Assembly (NCBI RefSeq): GCF_022867795.2
Contig: NZ_CP107006.1
Coordinates: 4,278,001-4,342,000 of the forward strand
DNA length: 64,000 bases
From: Chitinophaga horti
Lineage (GTDB): Bacteria; Bacteroidota; Bacteroidia; Chitinophagales; Chitinophagaceae
Direction of reading: 5' to 3'
Within the stretch, counting starts at the first letter, position 1. Each line of letters opens with the position of its first letter. Below the pieces are notes generated by a model, which saw only the letters and a program-made list of their open reading frames with translations, had not been told where the DNA came from and did no database searches. A program made the position numbers and the translations under genes. Positions 16,315 to 24,506 of this stretch are shown here, piece by piece.

Positions 16315-19296
16315 CTACAATAATCGCTCCGCTACATGACGCTGTGCCGATGGTCCTTCAAACACCCGGTCTTCGAAGTAACCAATCTTCTTCATCGCCT
16401 GCACGTTGATGGTAATCACACCAAACTCCTCCGTCACCAGCCCCTCCAGCACATAAAAGCCACCCTTCTGAAAAGGATAACGTCCGAGGCTTTGCGGGAA
16501 GTGAACGGTATCTACAAAATTCATTTCGCGGTCAAGGAAGGTACCGAAACACATTGGGTCGCCCTTACTGGTACGGATGTACTTCAACGTCACCAGGTAA
16601 CCCAACACCTTCACCTGCTGCCCTACCTTACGATCGATCATCCCCGCCGTATCATAAACGTCCTGCTGATGGTCAAGCACCTCAAACGGGGAGGCCAGTG
16701 GGAACCCCAGCAACTCAATTTCATCGAACGCATCTTCATGCGTATGCTTGCTCAAATGGGGCAACTTCCAGTCGCGTGGCTCTTCGCGGAATAAGGACAA
16801 ACGCGCATCTTCCGCCACTTGCTTGCGTAACAACAGGGAACTTTGCCAGAGCAGCGACTTTTTACTTTCACCCGTGAATTTGAAGGCACCCACACGGATA
16901 AGGATTTCCAGCTGCTCAGGAGCCGGAGCCGTTCGTGCGATAAAATCTTCCAGGCCACTAAACAACCCGTCTGCCTGCCGGCAACGCAACACCCGTTCCA
17001 TCCACGCCTGCTCCAGCCGGTCTACCTGGATGAAGCCTGTATACACATCACTCCCTTTGATATTCGTGTAGTAGTCGCCGTCATTCACACACGGCGGGTG
17101 AAGCGTAACACCCGCTTTCGATAACTCCCGGAAGTAGAGTTCCCGGTTATAAAAGCCGCCGAAGTTATTGATAACGGCCACCATGAACTCCGCCGGGAAA
17201 TACGTTTTCAGGAACAAACTCTGGTAACTCTCCACCGCAAAACTCGCCGAATGTGCTTTCGAAAAAGAGAAGTTCGCAAAGCTGGAAATCTGTCGCCATA
17301 CTTCTTCACTCACACTGCGTTCGCGGCCCAGCCGGTCACAATTTTCAAAGAACTGTTGCTGTATCTTCCTGAAACTTTCTTCACCCCGGTATTTGCCTGA
17401 CATCGCTCTCCGCAATGTATCCGCATCGGCTAATTCCAGGTCGGCAAAGCGATGCGCTACACGGATCACATCTTCCTGGTAAACCATTACGCCATAGGTT
17501 TCTGCCAGCAGTTCTTTCATCACCGGATGCAAGTATTCCGTTTTATCCGGATGATGAAAATTATGCACATACTGCCGCATCATACCTGCCTGCGCCACAC
17601 CCGGACGAATGATTGAACTGGCCGCCACCAGTGTGATGTAATTTTCGCAGCGCAGCTTCTGCAACAACTGCCGCATGCCCGGCGATTCTATGTAGAAACA
17701 ACCAATTGTATTTACCTGCCGCAGGTTTTGTTTCACGTGCTCATCCTCCATAAATCCCTTCACATCGTCGATATCCACATCTACCCCACGGTTTTGTTTC
17801 ACCAGCGAAATCGTATCGCGTATATGCCCCAGGCCACGCTGGCTAAGAATATCGAACTTGTGCAGGTGAATACTCTCGGCCATATGCATATCCAGCTGCG
17901 CGGTGCTGAAACCTTTAGGCGGCATATGGGTGGCGCAATGCTGGTGAATAGGTGCCTCGCTGATCAACACACCGCCGGCATGAATACTGAGATGATTCGG
18001 ATAAGCCTCCAGCATTTGCCCGTAATGGAGAATGCGGCGATGTACATTGTCGGTCCCTAACGACACCTCGTAAGGCTTTTCCAGTACGCGGTCGATCTCA
18101 TACTTCGGCAGACCAAACACTTTCCCTAATTCCCGCACCACGGCATTGGTCTGGAAGGTATTGACCGTTCCCAGTAAAGCGGCATGCTTCTCCCCGTATT
18201 TCTTAAAAATGTACCGGAATATATCATCCCTGTCGCGCCAGGAAAAGTCGATGTCAAAATCGGGCGGACTGGCGCGATGCGGATTGAGAAACCGCTCGAA
18301 ATACAGTCCCAGTGCTACCGGATCGACATTGGTGATGCCCAGGCAATAAGCCACCACTGAGTTAGCACCACTTCCTCTTCCTACGAAAAAGAAACCTCGG
18401 TTACGCGCGTAGCAGATGATGTCCCAGGTGATGAGGAAGTAGGCATTAAAATCCATCTTATCGATGATGTGTAACTCCTTTTCTACCCGCTGCCGTGCTT
18501 CTTCATGATCGGCTCCATAGCGCCAACCCAGGCCTTCCATCGCCTTTTCCCGCAACAGCTCTTTATCCGATTGCCTGCTACCGGTAAAAGTCTGTTTATT
18601 GCGGCTCGCCTTAAGATCAAACTGCACATCGCAACTGTCCATGATCCGCAATGTATTTTGTACGATAGACGGGTAGGCTGCATACCACTCCAGCATACGG
18701 TGCGGAGGTACAAACAATTCGTCTGATGCAGCCACTTCCTGCTGTGGCAATTGCGTGATTAGCAAATTGCAGTCTACCGCGCGTAACAACCGATGCAGCT
18801 CATATTGTTCCGTCGTAGCGAAGGTGACCGGCTGCAGCATCACGAGTTTATCACGCAAGGCCTGCACATCCATCCGAAACAAACGACTCAGCTCCCGGGG
18901 CCTTACACCTATCAATTCATGCTCGGCCAGCGACGCCGGATGCTGTGCTCCCCAGGGATACACCACGTAAACGCCGGGCATATACCCAGGCTTCGCGGGA
19001 AATGGTGCGCCACTATGCAGGTGCGCCGAAAGAAAGTCGTTAATGCTTAACCAACCTTCCATCTCCCTGGCCAGCAAGAGGTAACAAAACGTTCCACCGT
19101 TGCGGCATTCCATGCCTATAACCGGCTTGATGTCCGCCGCCCGGCATGCACGCACAAAGTCCCAGGCGCCGGTCGTACTGTTGATATTGGTAAGTGCCAG
19201 GGACGTAACACCCCATTCCTTTGCCAGCGAGACCAGCTCCTTATCCCTGATCGTGCCGTAACGCAAGCTGAACCAGTTTTTGCAATTCAGGTACAT
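16315..19296 (-). CDS. dnaE: Error-prone DNA polymerase III alpha-like subunit (ImuC/DnaE2-like)
   Basis: 993 residues, shorter than replicative DnaE. The polymerase core has FFVGRGSGANSVVAYCLG and the catalytic aspartates in PPDFDIDFSW (345-351). The N-terminal PHP domain is degenerate: it opens YLNCKNWFSLRYGT where active PHP domains have a His-x-His motif, and has LTNIN in place of LTDH. No metal-dependent proofreading is therefore expected. An OB fold lies near 890-960. The start overlaps the dinB stop by 10 bases (ATGTACCTGA), showing translational coupling. Pairing with a Y-family polymerase fits a translesion role like the ImuB-ImuC pair. Confidence 0.92.
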   Translation of the reverse strand: MYLNCKNWFSLRYGTIRDKELVSLAKEWGVTSLALTNINSTTGAWDFVRACRAADIKPVIGMECRNGGTFCYLLLAREMEGWLSINDFLSAHLHSGAPFPAKPGYMPGVYVVYPWGAQHPASLAEHELIGVRPRELSRLFRMDVQALRDKLVMLQPVTFATTEQYELHRLLRAVDCNLLITQLPQQEVAASDELFVPPHRMLEWYAAYPSIVQNTLRIMDSCDVQFDLKASRNKQTFTGSRQSDKELLREKAMEGLGWRYGADHEEARQRVEKELHIIDKMDFNAYFLITWDIICYARNRGFFFVGRGSGANSVVAYCLGITNVDPVALGLYFERFLNPHRASPPDFDIDFSWRDRDDIFRYIFKKYGEKHAALLGTVNTFQTNAVVRELGKVFGLPKYEIDRVLEKPYEVSLGTDNVHRRILHYGQMLEAYPNHLSIHAGGVLISEAPIHQHCATHMPPKGFSTAQLDMHMAESIHLHKFDILSQRGLGHIRDTISLVKQNRGVDVDIDDVKGFMEDEHVKQNLRQVNTIGCFYIESPGMRQLLQKLRCENYITLVAASSIIRPGVAQAGMMRQYVHNFHHPDKTEYLHPVMKELLAETYGVMVYQEDVIRVAHRFADLELADADTLRRAMSGKYRGEESFRKIQQQFFENCDRLGRERSVSEEVWRQISSFANFSFSKAHSASFAVESYQSLFLKTYFPAEFMVAVINNFGGFYNRELYFRELSKAGVTLHPPCVNDGDYYTNIKGSDVYTGFIQVDRLEQAWMERVLRCRQADGLFSGLEDFIARTAPAPEQLEILIRVGAFKFTGESKKSLLWQSSLLLRKQVAEDARLSLFREEPRDWKLPHLSKHTHEDAFDEIELLGFPLASPFEVLDHQQDVYDTAGMIDRKVGQQVKVLGYLVTLKYIRTSKGDPMCFGTFLDREMNFVDTVHFPQSLGRYPFQKGGFYVLEGLVTEEFGVITINVQAMKKIGYFEDRVFEGPSAQRHVAERLL

Positions 19297-20444
19297 GCTG
19301 TGGCCCCCCGCATGATATATTGCCAGCCGAACTGGCTTTTAATACTATCGATCGCCTGGTAAAGCGAAATCATTTCCTCCGTATCATCAAACATGCTGAT
19401 CTGGTAATTACCGCCCACCAGGTGACTTAATCTGACCCCTACCAATCGCACCAGTTGCCGGCGGTCGTACAACCGGTTAAAGATCTCCGTCACCTTTTGC
19501 AGCAGGATATGATCAGATCCCGTGTAAGGAATCACTGCCTGCTTGGTCACGGTATTAAAATCCGAATAACGCAATTTCACGGTTACACATCCGGCCAGCT
19601 TATCCTGCTGGCGTAGTTCAAAACCCACCTTCTCCGTCATCCTCACCAGCTCCCGGTGCAGGAACTTCAGGTCGATCGTATCAGTCGAAAATGTATTTTC
19701 CGTACCGATCGACTTCTGCTCGTGGTAGGGAACAACGGGCGTCTCATCGATCCCGTTAGCTTTGTTCCAGATCGCGATGCCGTTCTTCCCCATCCAGGCT
19801 TCCAGTAATGCAGGGGGAATTTCGCTCAGCGTTTTCACCGTTTCCACCCCTCGTTGCCTTAGTCGCGCAGCCGTTTCTTTCCCCACCATCGGCAACTTAT
19901 CGACCGGCATAGGTGCGAGGAAAGATTTCTCCCCTCCGAACTCCACGGCCATTTGTCCGTTCGGCTTCGCCTCGTTGGTCGCTACTTTAGACACCATTTT
20001 ATTAGATGCCAAGCCAAAGGAGATGGGCAGCCCCGTCATCTTCATGATCTTTCTTCTCAACTCCGATGTCCATTTCAGTGATCCGAAGTATTTATCCATC
20101 CCGGTAAGGTCGAGGTAAAATTCATCTATAGAAGACTTCTCATAGAGCGGCGCTTCCTCCGCAATCAATCCCGTCACCTGCTGTGACAGTTCGCTATAAA
20201 AATCATGATCGCCCGTTCGCACGATCGCCTCCGGACATAGGCGTAAGGCCGTTTTCATCGGCATGGCAGAATGTATACCGAACTTCCTTGCCTCGTAACT
20301 ACAGGCGGCCACCACACCCCGGTCGCTCATCCCGCCTACCAGTAAAGGCCGGCCTTTCAGGCGCTGGTCCTTCAGGCACTCCGCCGATACGAAGAAGCAG
20401 TCCAGGTCGAAATGTGCGATCGATCTTTGCTCGAGAGAAATCAT
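19287..20444 (-). CDS. dinB: Y-family DNA polymerase (DinB/Pol IV-like)
   Basis: 385 residues. The palm has metal ligands in HFDLDCFFVS (Asp13) and SSIDEFYLDLTG (Asp107, Glu108), so it should be catalytically active, unlike ImuB. The little-finger domain ends with a beta-clamp-binding motif QISMF at 348-352. It bypasses damaged template bases. It is the first gene of a leftward run dinB-dnaE-helicase-pdeM. Two copies of the palindrome CTAA-N5-TTAG lie 25-55 bases upstream of its start, overlapping the likely promoter, so it is probably repressed by the HTH-S24 protein encoded at 21901. Confidence 0.95.
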   Translation of the reverse strand: MISLEQRSIAHFDLDCFFVSAECLKDQRLKGRPLLVGGMSDRGVVAACSYEARKFGIHSAMPMKTALRLCPEAIVRTGDHDFYSELSQQVTGLIAEEAPLYEKSSIDEFYLDLTGMDKYFGSLKWTSELRRKIMKMTGLPISFGLASNKMVSKVATNEAKPNGQMAVEFGGEKSFLAPMPVDKLPMVGKETAARLRQRGVETVKTLSEIPPALLEAWMGKNGIAIWNKANGIDETPVVPYHEQKSIGTENTFSTDTIDLKFLHRELVRMTEKVGFELRQQDKLAGCVTVKLRYSDFNTVTKQAVIPYTGSDHILLQKVTEIFNRLYDRRQLVRLVGVRLSHLVGGNYQISMFDDTEEMISLYQAIDSIKSQFGWQYIMRGATACT

Positions 20445-20460
20445 GTGATCTGATTTTATT

Positions 20461-20499
20461 CGAAAATACTAAATTATTTAGCTTTACTAAAATTATTAG
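20461..20499 (-). promoter_or_regulatory. dinB operon promoter with two CTAA-N5-TTAG operators
   Basis: On the minus strand TTTT (20489-20492), 20 bases and TATTTTCG (20461-20468) form a plausible -33/-7 pair (one mismatch from TAnnTTTG). Palindrome CTAAATTATTTAG lies at 20469-20481, directly beside the -7, and CTAAAATTATTAG at 20487-20499 covers the -33. Centres are 18 bases apart. The first copy is identical to the operator at 21886-21898. Confidence 0.75.
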
Positions 20500-20612
20500 C
20501 TTTATTTTTTCGCACATTCTTCAACTTATTCGCTTCGCCGCTGTAGTTAATAAGTACACGTTATGCGACCGGTTTCGACGGAACGTTTTTCTTCACCTAA
20601 ACGATCGTTTTT

Positions 20613-21284
20613 ATGAAACATCCGGACTATCTCAAAGAATTGTTTCTCATTGTCTTATTGCTCATTCCAATCATCTATCTGGGCATCATATGGAACAGTT
20701 TGCCAGACATTATGCCTACTAACTTCGCTGCTGATGGAACACCCGATCACATTGGTTACAAGGGCGAATTTCTTTTGTTAATGATCTTTCTTTTCTTCAC
20801 CAACCTGCTGCTTTACTTCCTGTTCAGATACATCCCGAAAGTAGACGATGATATGCATAGGTCTGCAGCGCCCTTACACGCCGGCGAGTACTACCGCATC
20901 CGGCTGGGCATTCACCTTTACCTGGCGATATTCAGCTGTTTCGTGGTGTTGTTATTACAACTGGGTTACCTGCGCGGGCTGGAGAAGTGGGCATTTGCAG
21001 GCGTGGGCATCCTGATCATCGTATTAGGCTATTACCTTGGCAGGTTGCGCCCGAATTATTTTGTTGGCGTACGTACCCCCTGGACCTTACTGAGTAATGA
21101 AGTATGGCAGCGTACACACGAAATGGCGGGGAGGTTGTGGATGACGGTGGGAGCAGTCGTTTTCCTGGCAGGCTTCTTTTTACCGGTAATGACAGGCGTT
21201 TTCCTGATTTTCGTAGCCGTGGTGCTACTTTCCGCACTGCCCTACATCTATTCGTTCCGACTATACAATCGCGATAAGGGATAA
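20613..21284 (+). CDS. SdpI-family membrane protein with DUF1648 domain
   Basis: 223 residues with about six membrane segments. The N-terminal DUF1648 region has WNSLPDIMPTNFAADGTPD, and the C-terminal SdpI region has YFVGVRTPWTLLSNEVWQRT. SdpI of Bacillus is an immunity protein and signal receptor for the toxin SdpC; most Bacteroidota members have no known toxin partner and none is seen here. It is divergent from dinB; the two operators lie 114-144 bases upstream of its ATG, so shared control is possible but unproven. It converges on the next gene at a bidirectional terminator. Confidence 0.85.
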   Translation: MKHPDYLKELFLIVLLLIPIIYLGIIWNSLPDIMPTNFAADGTPDHIGYKGEFLLLMIFLFFTNLLLYFLFRYIPKVDDDMHRSAAPLHAGEYYRIRLGIHLYLAIFSCFVVLLLQLGYLRGLEKWAFAGVGILIIVLGYYLGRLRPNYFVGVRTPWTLLSNEVWQRTHEMAGRLWMTVGAVVFLAGFFLPVMTGVFLIFVAVVLLSALPYIYSFRLYNRDKG

Positions 21285-21287
21285 AAA

Positions 21288-21316
21288 AAGCGGACAGGAT
21301 GACTGCCCGCTTCTTT
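21288..21316. terminator. Bidirectional terminator
   Basis: AAGCGGACAG (21288-21297) pairs with CTGCCCGCTT (21303-21312), one mismatch, with a run of seven A before and CTTTT after. It serves both converging genes. Confidence 0.8.
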
Positions 21317-21330
21317 TACAAAAGAATATA

Positions 21331-21789
21331 TTATAAGGTAGGGAACCATCCCCTGCCTTTGCTTACTACCATTACCACCTGCAGGATCACAAACAGGAAA
21401 GACAGACCGAACAACACAAGACCTTTCTTGTGTTTAGCCGCGTCCGTAGTTGCTTTTTTCACTTTTGAGCGACCGATGTGCGCCAATACGATAGCTACCA
21501 GTGCCAGGGCAAAGTGTTCTACCGCCCAAAAGCGCAGCTCGGGATTTTTCATCGCAGCGCCCATATCAGCCATCGCAGACTTCAGCAGCGGACTGATGCC
21601 GTATAAGATCAGACCGAACAACAGTTGCAGGTCCAGGAAAATCATATAAAATAAACCGGCTTTGTTATCAGCAGGCGTGAACGGCGTTTTACCGCTAACA
21701 CCTTTAAAAGCGCGGAGTACAGCCCATAAGCCAGCCAGTACGATCGCCCATCTGAGGATGGAGTGAAGGAATAATACAGTTGTATACAT
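21331..21789 (-). CDS. Small four-helix membrane protein of unknown function
   Basis: 152 residues with four membrane segments (about 5-25, 45-68, 88-105, 125-145) and a basic cytoplasmic loop (GRSKVKKATTDAAKHKK). Features include HSILRWAIVLAGLWAV near the N-terminus, PADNKAGLFYMIFLDLQLLFG, and MKNPELRFWAVEH. Bacteroidota homologues are sometimes labelled cytochrome B, but the histidines (HSILRW, VEH, AHIG) are only suggestive of haem ligation. It is divergent from the LexA-like repressor gene, with 111 bases between the starts. Confidence 0.7.
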   Translation of the reverse strand: MYTTVLFLHSILRWAIVLAGLWAVLRAFKGVSGKTPFTPADNKAGLFYMIFLDLQLLFGLILYGISPLLKSAMADMGAAMKNPELRFWAVEHFALALVAIVLAHIGRSKVKKATTDAAKHKKGLVLFGLSFLFVILQVVMVVSKGRGWFPTL

Positions 21790-21838
21790 ATCAGATTTGT
21801 TTTTCTCCCGGCAAAAATAAGTGAAGCAGAAGAATATA

Positions 21839-21898
21839 TTTGGTATTTATAAAAAATATTTGCTAATTTTGTTAGCATCGTTATACTAAATTATTTAG
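21839..21898 (+). promoter_or_regulatory. Repressor promoter with two CTAA-N5-TTAG operators
   Basis: A good Bacteroidota promoter: TTTG at 21839-21842, 21 bases, then TAATTTTG at 21864-21871. Palindrome CTAATTTTGTTAG (21863-21875) overlaps the whole -7 box, and CTAAATTATTTAG (21886-21898) lies in the leader, ending 2 bases before the ATG. The layout suits autorepression. The second site is base-for-base the same as the one beside the dinB -7 box. Confidence 0.8.
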
Positions 21899-21900
21899 GG

Positions 21901-22653
21901 ATGTCTATCGTTTGCCAAAACTTGAAATATCTGCGTAAGCAAAAAGGCTGGACGCAACAGGAATTTGCAGATAAACTGAACATAAAACGTTCCTTACTGG
22001 GCGCTTATGAAGAAGAACGCGCAGAGCCCCGCACAGAGGTGTTGGAGCTGGTGAGTGACATGTTCCGTGTATCCATTGACGATCTGCTTCGTCGCGACCT
22101 CAGTTCTCCTAAGGAGACCTTCCTCGAAAAGCGTCGCCAGCAGAAGTTAGGTACCAGTCGTCAGAACATCACGTTCGTTCCGGTTAAAGCGGCTGCGGGC
22201 TACCTGGCTGGCTTTAATGACGACGAGTTTATCGATGAGCTGAACAGCTTTACCCTTCCCATGATCGGCGCCGGCGACTATCGTGCGTTCGAGATTGCAG
22301 GAGATTCGATGTTACCCACTCCGTCAGGCTCTGTGATCGTTTGTCATAAGGTGGAAGGCTGGGAGGACATTAAAAACAACGAAACCCATATCGTTGTGAC
22401 TGCCCGCGAAGGTATCGTGTACAAACGCGTCCTGAAAAGTAACCGTTCGAAAGGTAAGATTACACTGGTTTCGGACAATCCGCAATACGAGCCCTACCCG
22501 GTGAGTATGGAGGATGTACTGGAAGTATGGCAGACAGATGCCGTTATCCAGAAGATTGCCCAGCAGCAACGCGTAAGCGTTAATCATCTTGCCAGCGTTG
22601 TTACGCACCTCCAGGAGCAAGTGAGCCAGCTGAAAAAGAAGATGAAAGATTAG
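21901..22653 (+). CDS. HTH-XRE / S24 peptidase transcriptional repressor (LexA-like)
   Basis: 250 residues. An N-terminal XRE helix-turn-helix (about 5-62, KGWTQQEFADKLNIKRSLLGAYEEERAEP) is joined to an S24 peptidase domain of the LexA/CI/UmuD kind: scissile Ala99-Gly100 in VKAAAGYLAGF, nucleophile Ser136 in GDSMLPTPSG, general base Lys175 in GIVYKRVL. The C-terminus is a short coiled coil (LASVVTHLQEQVSQLKKKM). Such proteins repress until RecA filaments or another signal trigger self-cleavage. Its own promoter and the dinB promoter share a palindromic operator, so it probably governs the neighbouring repair operon. It differs from classical LexA in having an XRE rather than a winged-helix domain. 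Confidence 0.93.
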   Translation: MSIVCQNLKYLRKQKGWTQQEFADKLNIKRSLLGAYEEERAEPRTEVLELVSDMFRVSIDDLLRRDLSSPKETFLEKRRQQKLGTSRQNITFVPVKAAAGYLAGFNDDEFIDELNSFTLPMIGAGDYRAFEIAGDSMLPTPSGSVIVCHKVEGWEDIKNNETHIVVTAREGIVYKRVLKSNRSKGKITLVSDNPQYEPYPVSMEDVLEVWQTDAVIQKIAQQQRVSVNHLASVVTHLQEQVSQLKKKMKD

Positions 22654-22691
22654 CCCCTCTTTCCCCGAAGATCATTATCACATCCGTCGTG

Positions 22692-22722
22692 CATGGAGCC
22701 TGGCACCCACCAGGCTTCCATG
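22692..22722. other. Strong hairpin after the repressor gene
   Basis: CATGGAGCCTGG (22692-22703) pairs with CCAGGC-T-TCCATG (710-722) with one bulged base and a 6-base loop. No T run follows, so it may be an RNA-stability element or a factor-dependent terminator. Confidence 0.55.
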
Positions 22723-22846
22723 TACCGGTCGATCTGTTTTCCCATTAAACCAGATCAGCCGGGTAACTAAACTTTGCCTTCCCACCACAGGCAAGTGTCA
22801 CCATGGAATAATTTTCTTCTGCAATCAGCCTCAGTAACTTTTCTCT

Positions 22847-22888
22847 GCCGCCGTTGTGTCACTCACTTCAGCGAGTGTCCCGCTATTC
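22847..22888. repeat. Dispersed repeat, copy 2
   Basis: Identical to 8783-8808 over 26 bases and similar over the next 16 (ending CGCTATTC). It lacks the 30-bp units seen beside copy 1. Confidence 0.75.
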
Positions 22889-23033
22889 ACCCTACTGAAA
22901 CAAGCTGCGTTCCTGACGAACATTACAAAGATACGATGCGAAATTATCGTACGAACACGTGCTGTCGCGAAGTGTCGCCAGATGTCGTAACTACCGCAGA
23001 ATGTCGTAATTGTCGCAAAAAATTTTGTGTTTA

Positions 23034-23085
23034 AGTTATGCGAGAGTTATCTGAGAGTTATGCGAGAGTTATGTGAGAGTTATCT
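23034..23085. repeat. 11-bp tandem array
   Basis: About 4.7 units of AGTTATGCGAG, with variants AGTTATCTGAG and AGTTATGTGAG, in exact 11-base register. Confidence 0.85.
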
Positions 23086-23099
23086 ACCCCCAAAATGCC

Positions 23100-23137
23100 G
23101 ACAAACAAAATGCCGTAACGACGAATCGCTACGGCAT
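23100..23137 (-). terminator. Terminator after aspartate kinase
   Basis: On the minus strand ATGCCGTA (23130-23137) pairs with TACGGCAT (23110-23117) around a 12-base loop, followed by TTTGTTTG, about 20 bases after the stop codon. Confidence 0.65.
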
Positions 23138-23158
23138 CGGATAAAATAACGGCAAAGA

Positions 23159-24481
23159 CTATTCGAGATTGAACAGGCCTTTGTTCAGCAATTGCAAGGT
23201 TTTATCCTTGTGCTGTCCACCCACGAGGATGGAAATATTGTGACGGCTGCCACCGTAAGAGATCATGCGCAGGGGCACTTCGTTCAGGCAGTCGAACAGT
23301 TTTTTAAGGATAGAAGGCGTAGCCGCTACTTCGTTACCTACAATGGAAACGATCGCCTGATGGTGATCGAGTTCCACGGTGCCGAATGGTTGAAGCTCCT
23401 TTAGTATCTGATCGAGGTGCGTTTGGTTATCGATGGTGATAGATACCGCTACTTCGGAAGTAGTGATCATATCGATTGGTGTACGATACTTTTCGAACAC
23501 TTCGAAAATCTTGCGAAGGAACCCATAAGCCAGCAGCATGCGGCTGGATTTGATCTTGATAGCAATGATGCCATCTTTCGCCGCGATAGCTTTTACACCA
23601 TCGCCACTAGGCAACTCGGTGATGATGGTACCTTTTGCCTCGGGCTGCATGGTGTTCAGCAATTTCACCGGGATGTTGAAATGCTGTGCAGGCCAGATAG
23701 ACGCCGGATGCAGGATCTTGGCACCAAAGTAGGCCAGTTCCGCCGCTTCGTCGAAAGACAGTTGATCGATCGGGAAGGTCTTCTTTACTACCCTTGGATC
23801 ATTGTTGTGCATACCGTCGATGTCGGTCCAGATTTGAACTTCTTTCGCTTGTATAGCGGCACCGATCAGGGAAGCAGAATAATCGCTGCCACCACGTTTC
23901 AGGTTATCTACCTCGCCACGTGCGTTGCGGCAAATGTAACCCTGTGTTACGAAAACACCTTTGCCACCATGCTTCTCCAGCAAGGCAGACAATTTAGTTT
24001 TGATGCGCGGAATTTCAGGCTCCTCGTACTCATCGATGCTCATGAAATCGAGCGCCGGGATCAGTTTTGCATCAACACCAGTTTCCTCGAGGTATGCACA
24101 GAAAAGTTTGGTAGACAGCAATTCGCCCTGGGCGAGAATATCTTTGTTCAGCGCCTCGTTGAAAGAGATTTTGAGAATGATGTTCAGGAACTCAAAATGC
24201 TCGTCAACAATAGCTTTGGCGGCATCCTGCGCGGCAGGTGACTTTACAAGGTCGTTGCAGAAAGTACGGTAATGCGCCTCCAGCTTATCGATCTGCAGCT
24301 TCGCTTGTTCCTTCTTACCTTCAGATAATGACTGGCCTATTTCCACCAGGGCATTAGTTGTGCCCGATAAGGCAGACAATACCACGATTTTCGGGTCCTG
24401 ATCTGCAGTGATCAACGATGCTACGGCATGCATACGCTCTGGTTTACCAACCGAGGTTCCGCCAAATTTTAAAATTTTCAT
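23159..24481 (-). CDS. Aspartate kinase, monofunctional
   Basis: 440 residues. It phosphorylates L-aspartate with ATP, the first step to lysine, threonine and methionine. The kinase domain opens MKILKFGGTSVGKPER and contains LKRGGSDYSASLIG and the substrate region WTDIDGMHNNDPR. Two C-terminal ACT domains (about 300-440, ending DKTLQLLNKGLFNLE) imply allosteric feedback by an end-product amino acid. No homoserine dehydrogenase domain follows, so it is not ThrA-like. It is preceded by the Ldh-family gene in the same direction, 25 bases apart. Confidence 0.95.
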   Translation of the reverse strand: MKILKFGGTSVGKPERMHAVASLITADQDPKIVVLSALSGTTNALVEIGQSLSEGKKEQAKLQIDKLEAHYRTFCNDLVKSPAAQDAAKAIVDEHFEFLNIILKISFNEALNKDILAQGELLSTKLFCAYLEETGVDAKLIPALDFMSIDEYEEPEIPRIKTKLSALLEKHGGKGVFVTQGYICRNARGEVDNLKRGGSDYSASLIGAAIQAKEVQIWTDIDGMHNNDPRVVKKTFPIDQLSFDEAAELAYFGAKILHPASIWPAQHFNIPVKLLNTMQPEAKGTIITELPSGDGVKAIAAKDGIIAIKIKSSRMLLAYGFLRKIFEVFEKYRTPIDMITTSEVAVSITIDNQTHLDQILKELQPFGTVELDHHQAIVSIVGNEVAATPSILKKLFDCLNEVPLRMISYGGSRHNISILVGGQHKDKTLQLLNKGLFNLE

Positions 24482-24506
24482 TTTGTATGAGCTGTCTATA
24501 TATTAC

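Larger units (their letters stand above)
22654..23158. other. Gene-free region with hairpin, dispersed repeat and short tandem arrays
   Basis: A 505-base gap after the repressor gene, with no convincing gene. It holds, in order: a 12-bp hairpin (22692-22722), a copy of the 8783 repeat (22847-22888), GTCG tetramers at near 10-base spacing (22964-23015), an 11-bp tandem array (23034-23085), and the aspartate kinase terminator. Confidence 0.6.

Noticed and set aside
20560..20600. Sequence resembling the start of tmRNA (GGTTTCGACGG)
   Set aside because: No acceptor stem, tag frame or tRNA-like 3' end around it.
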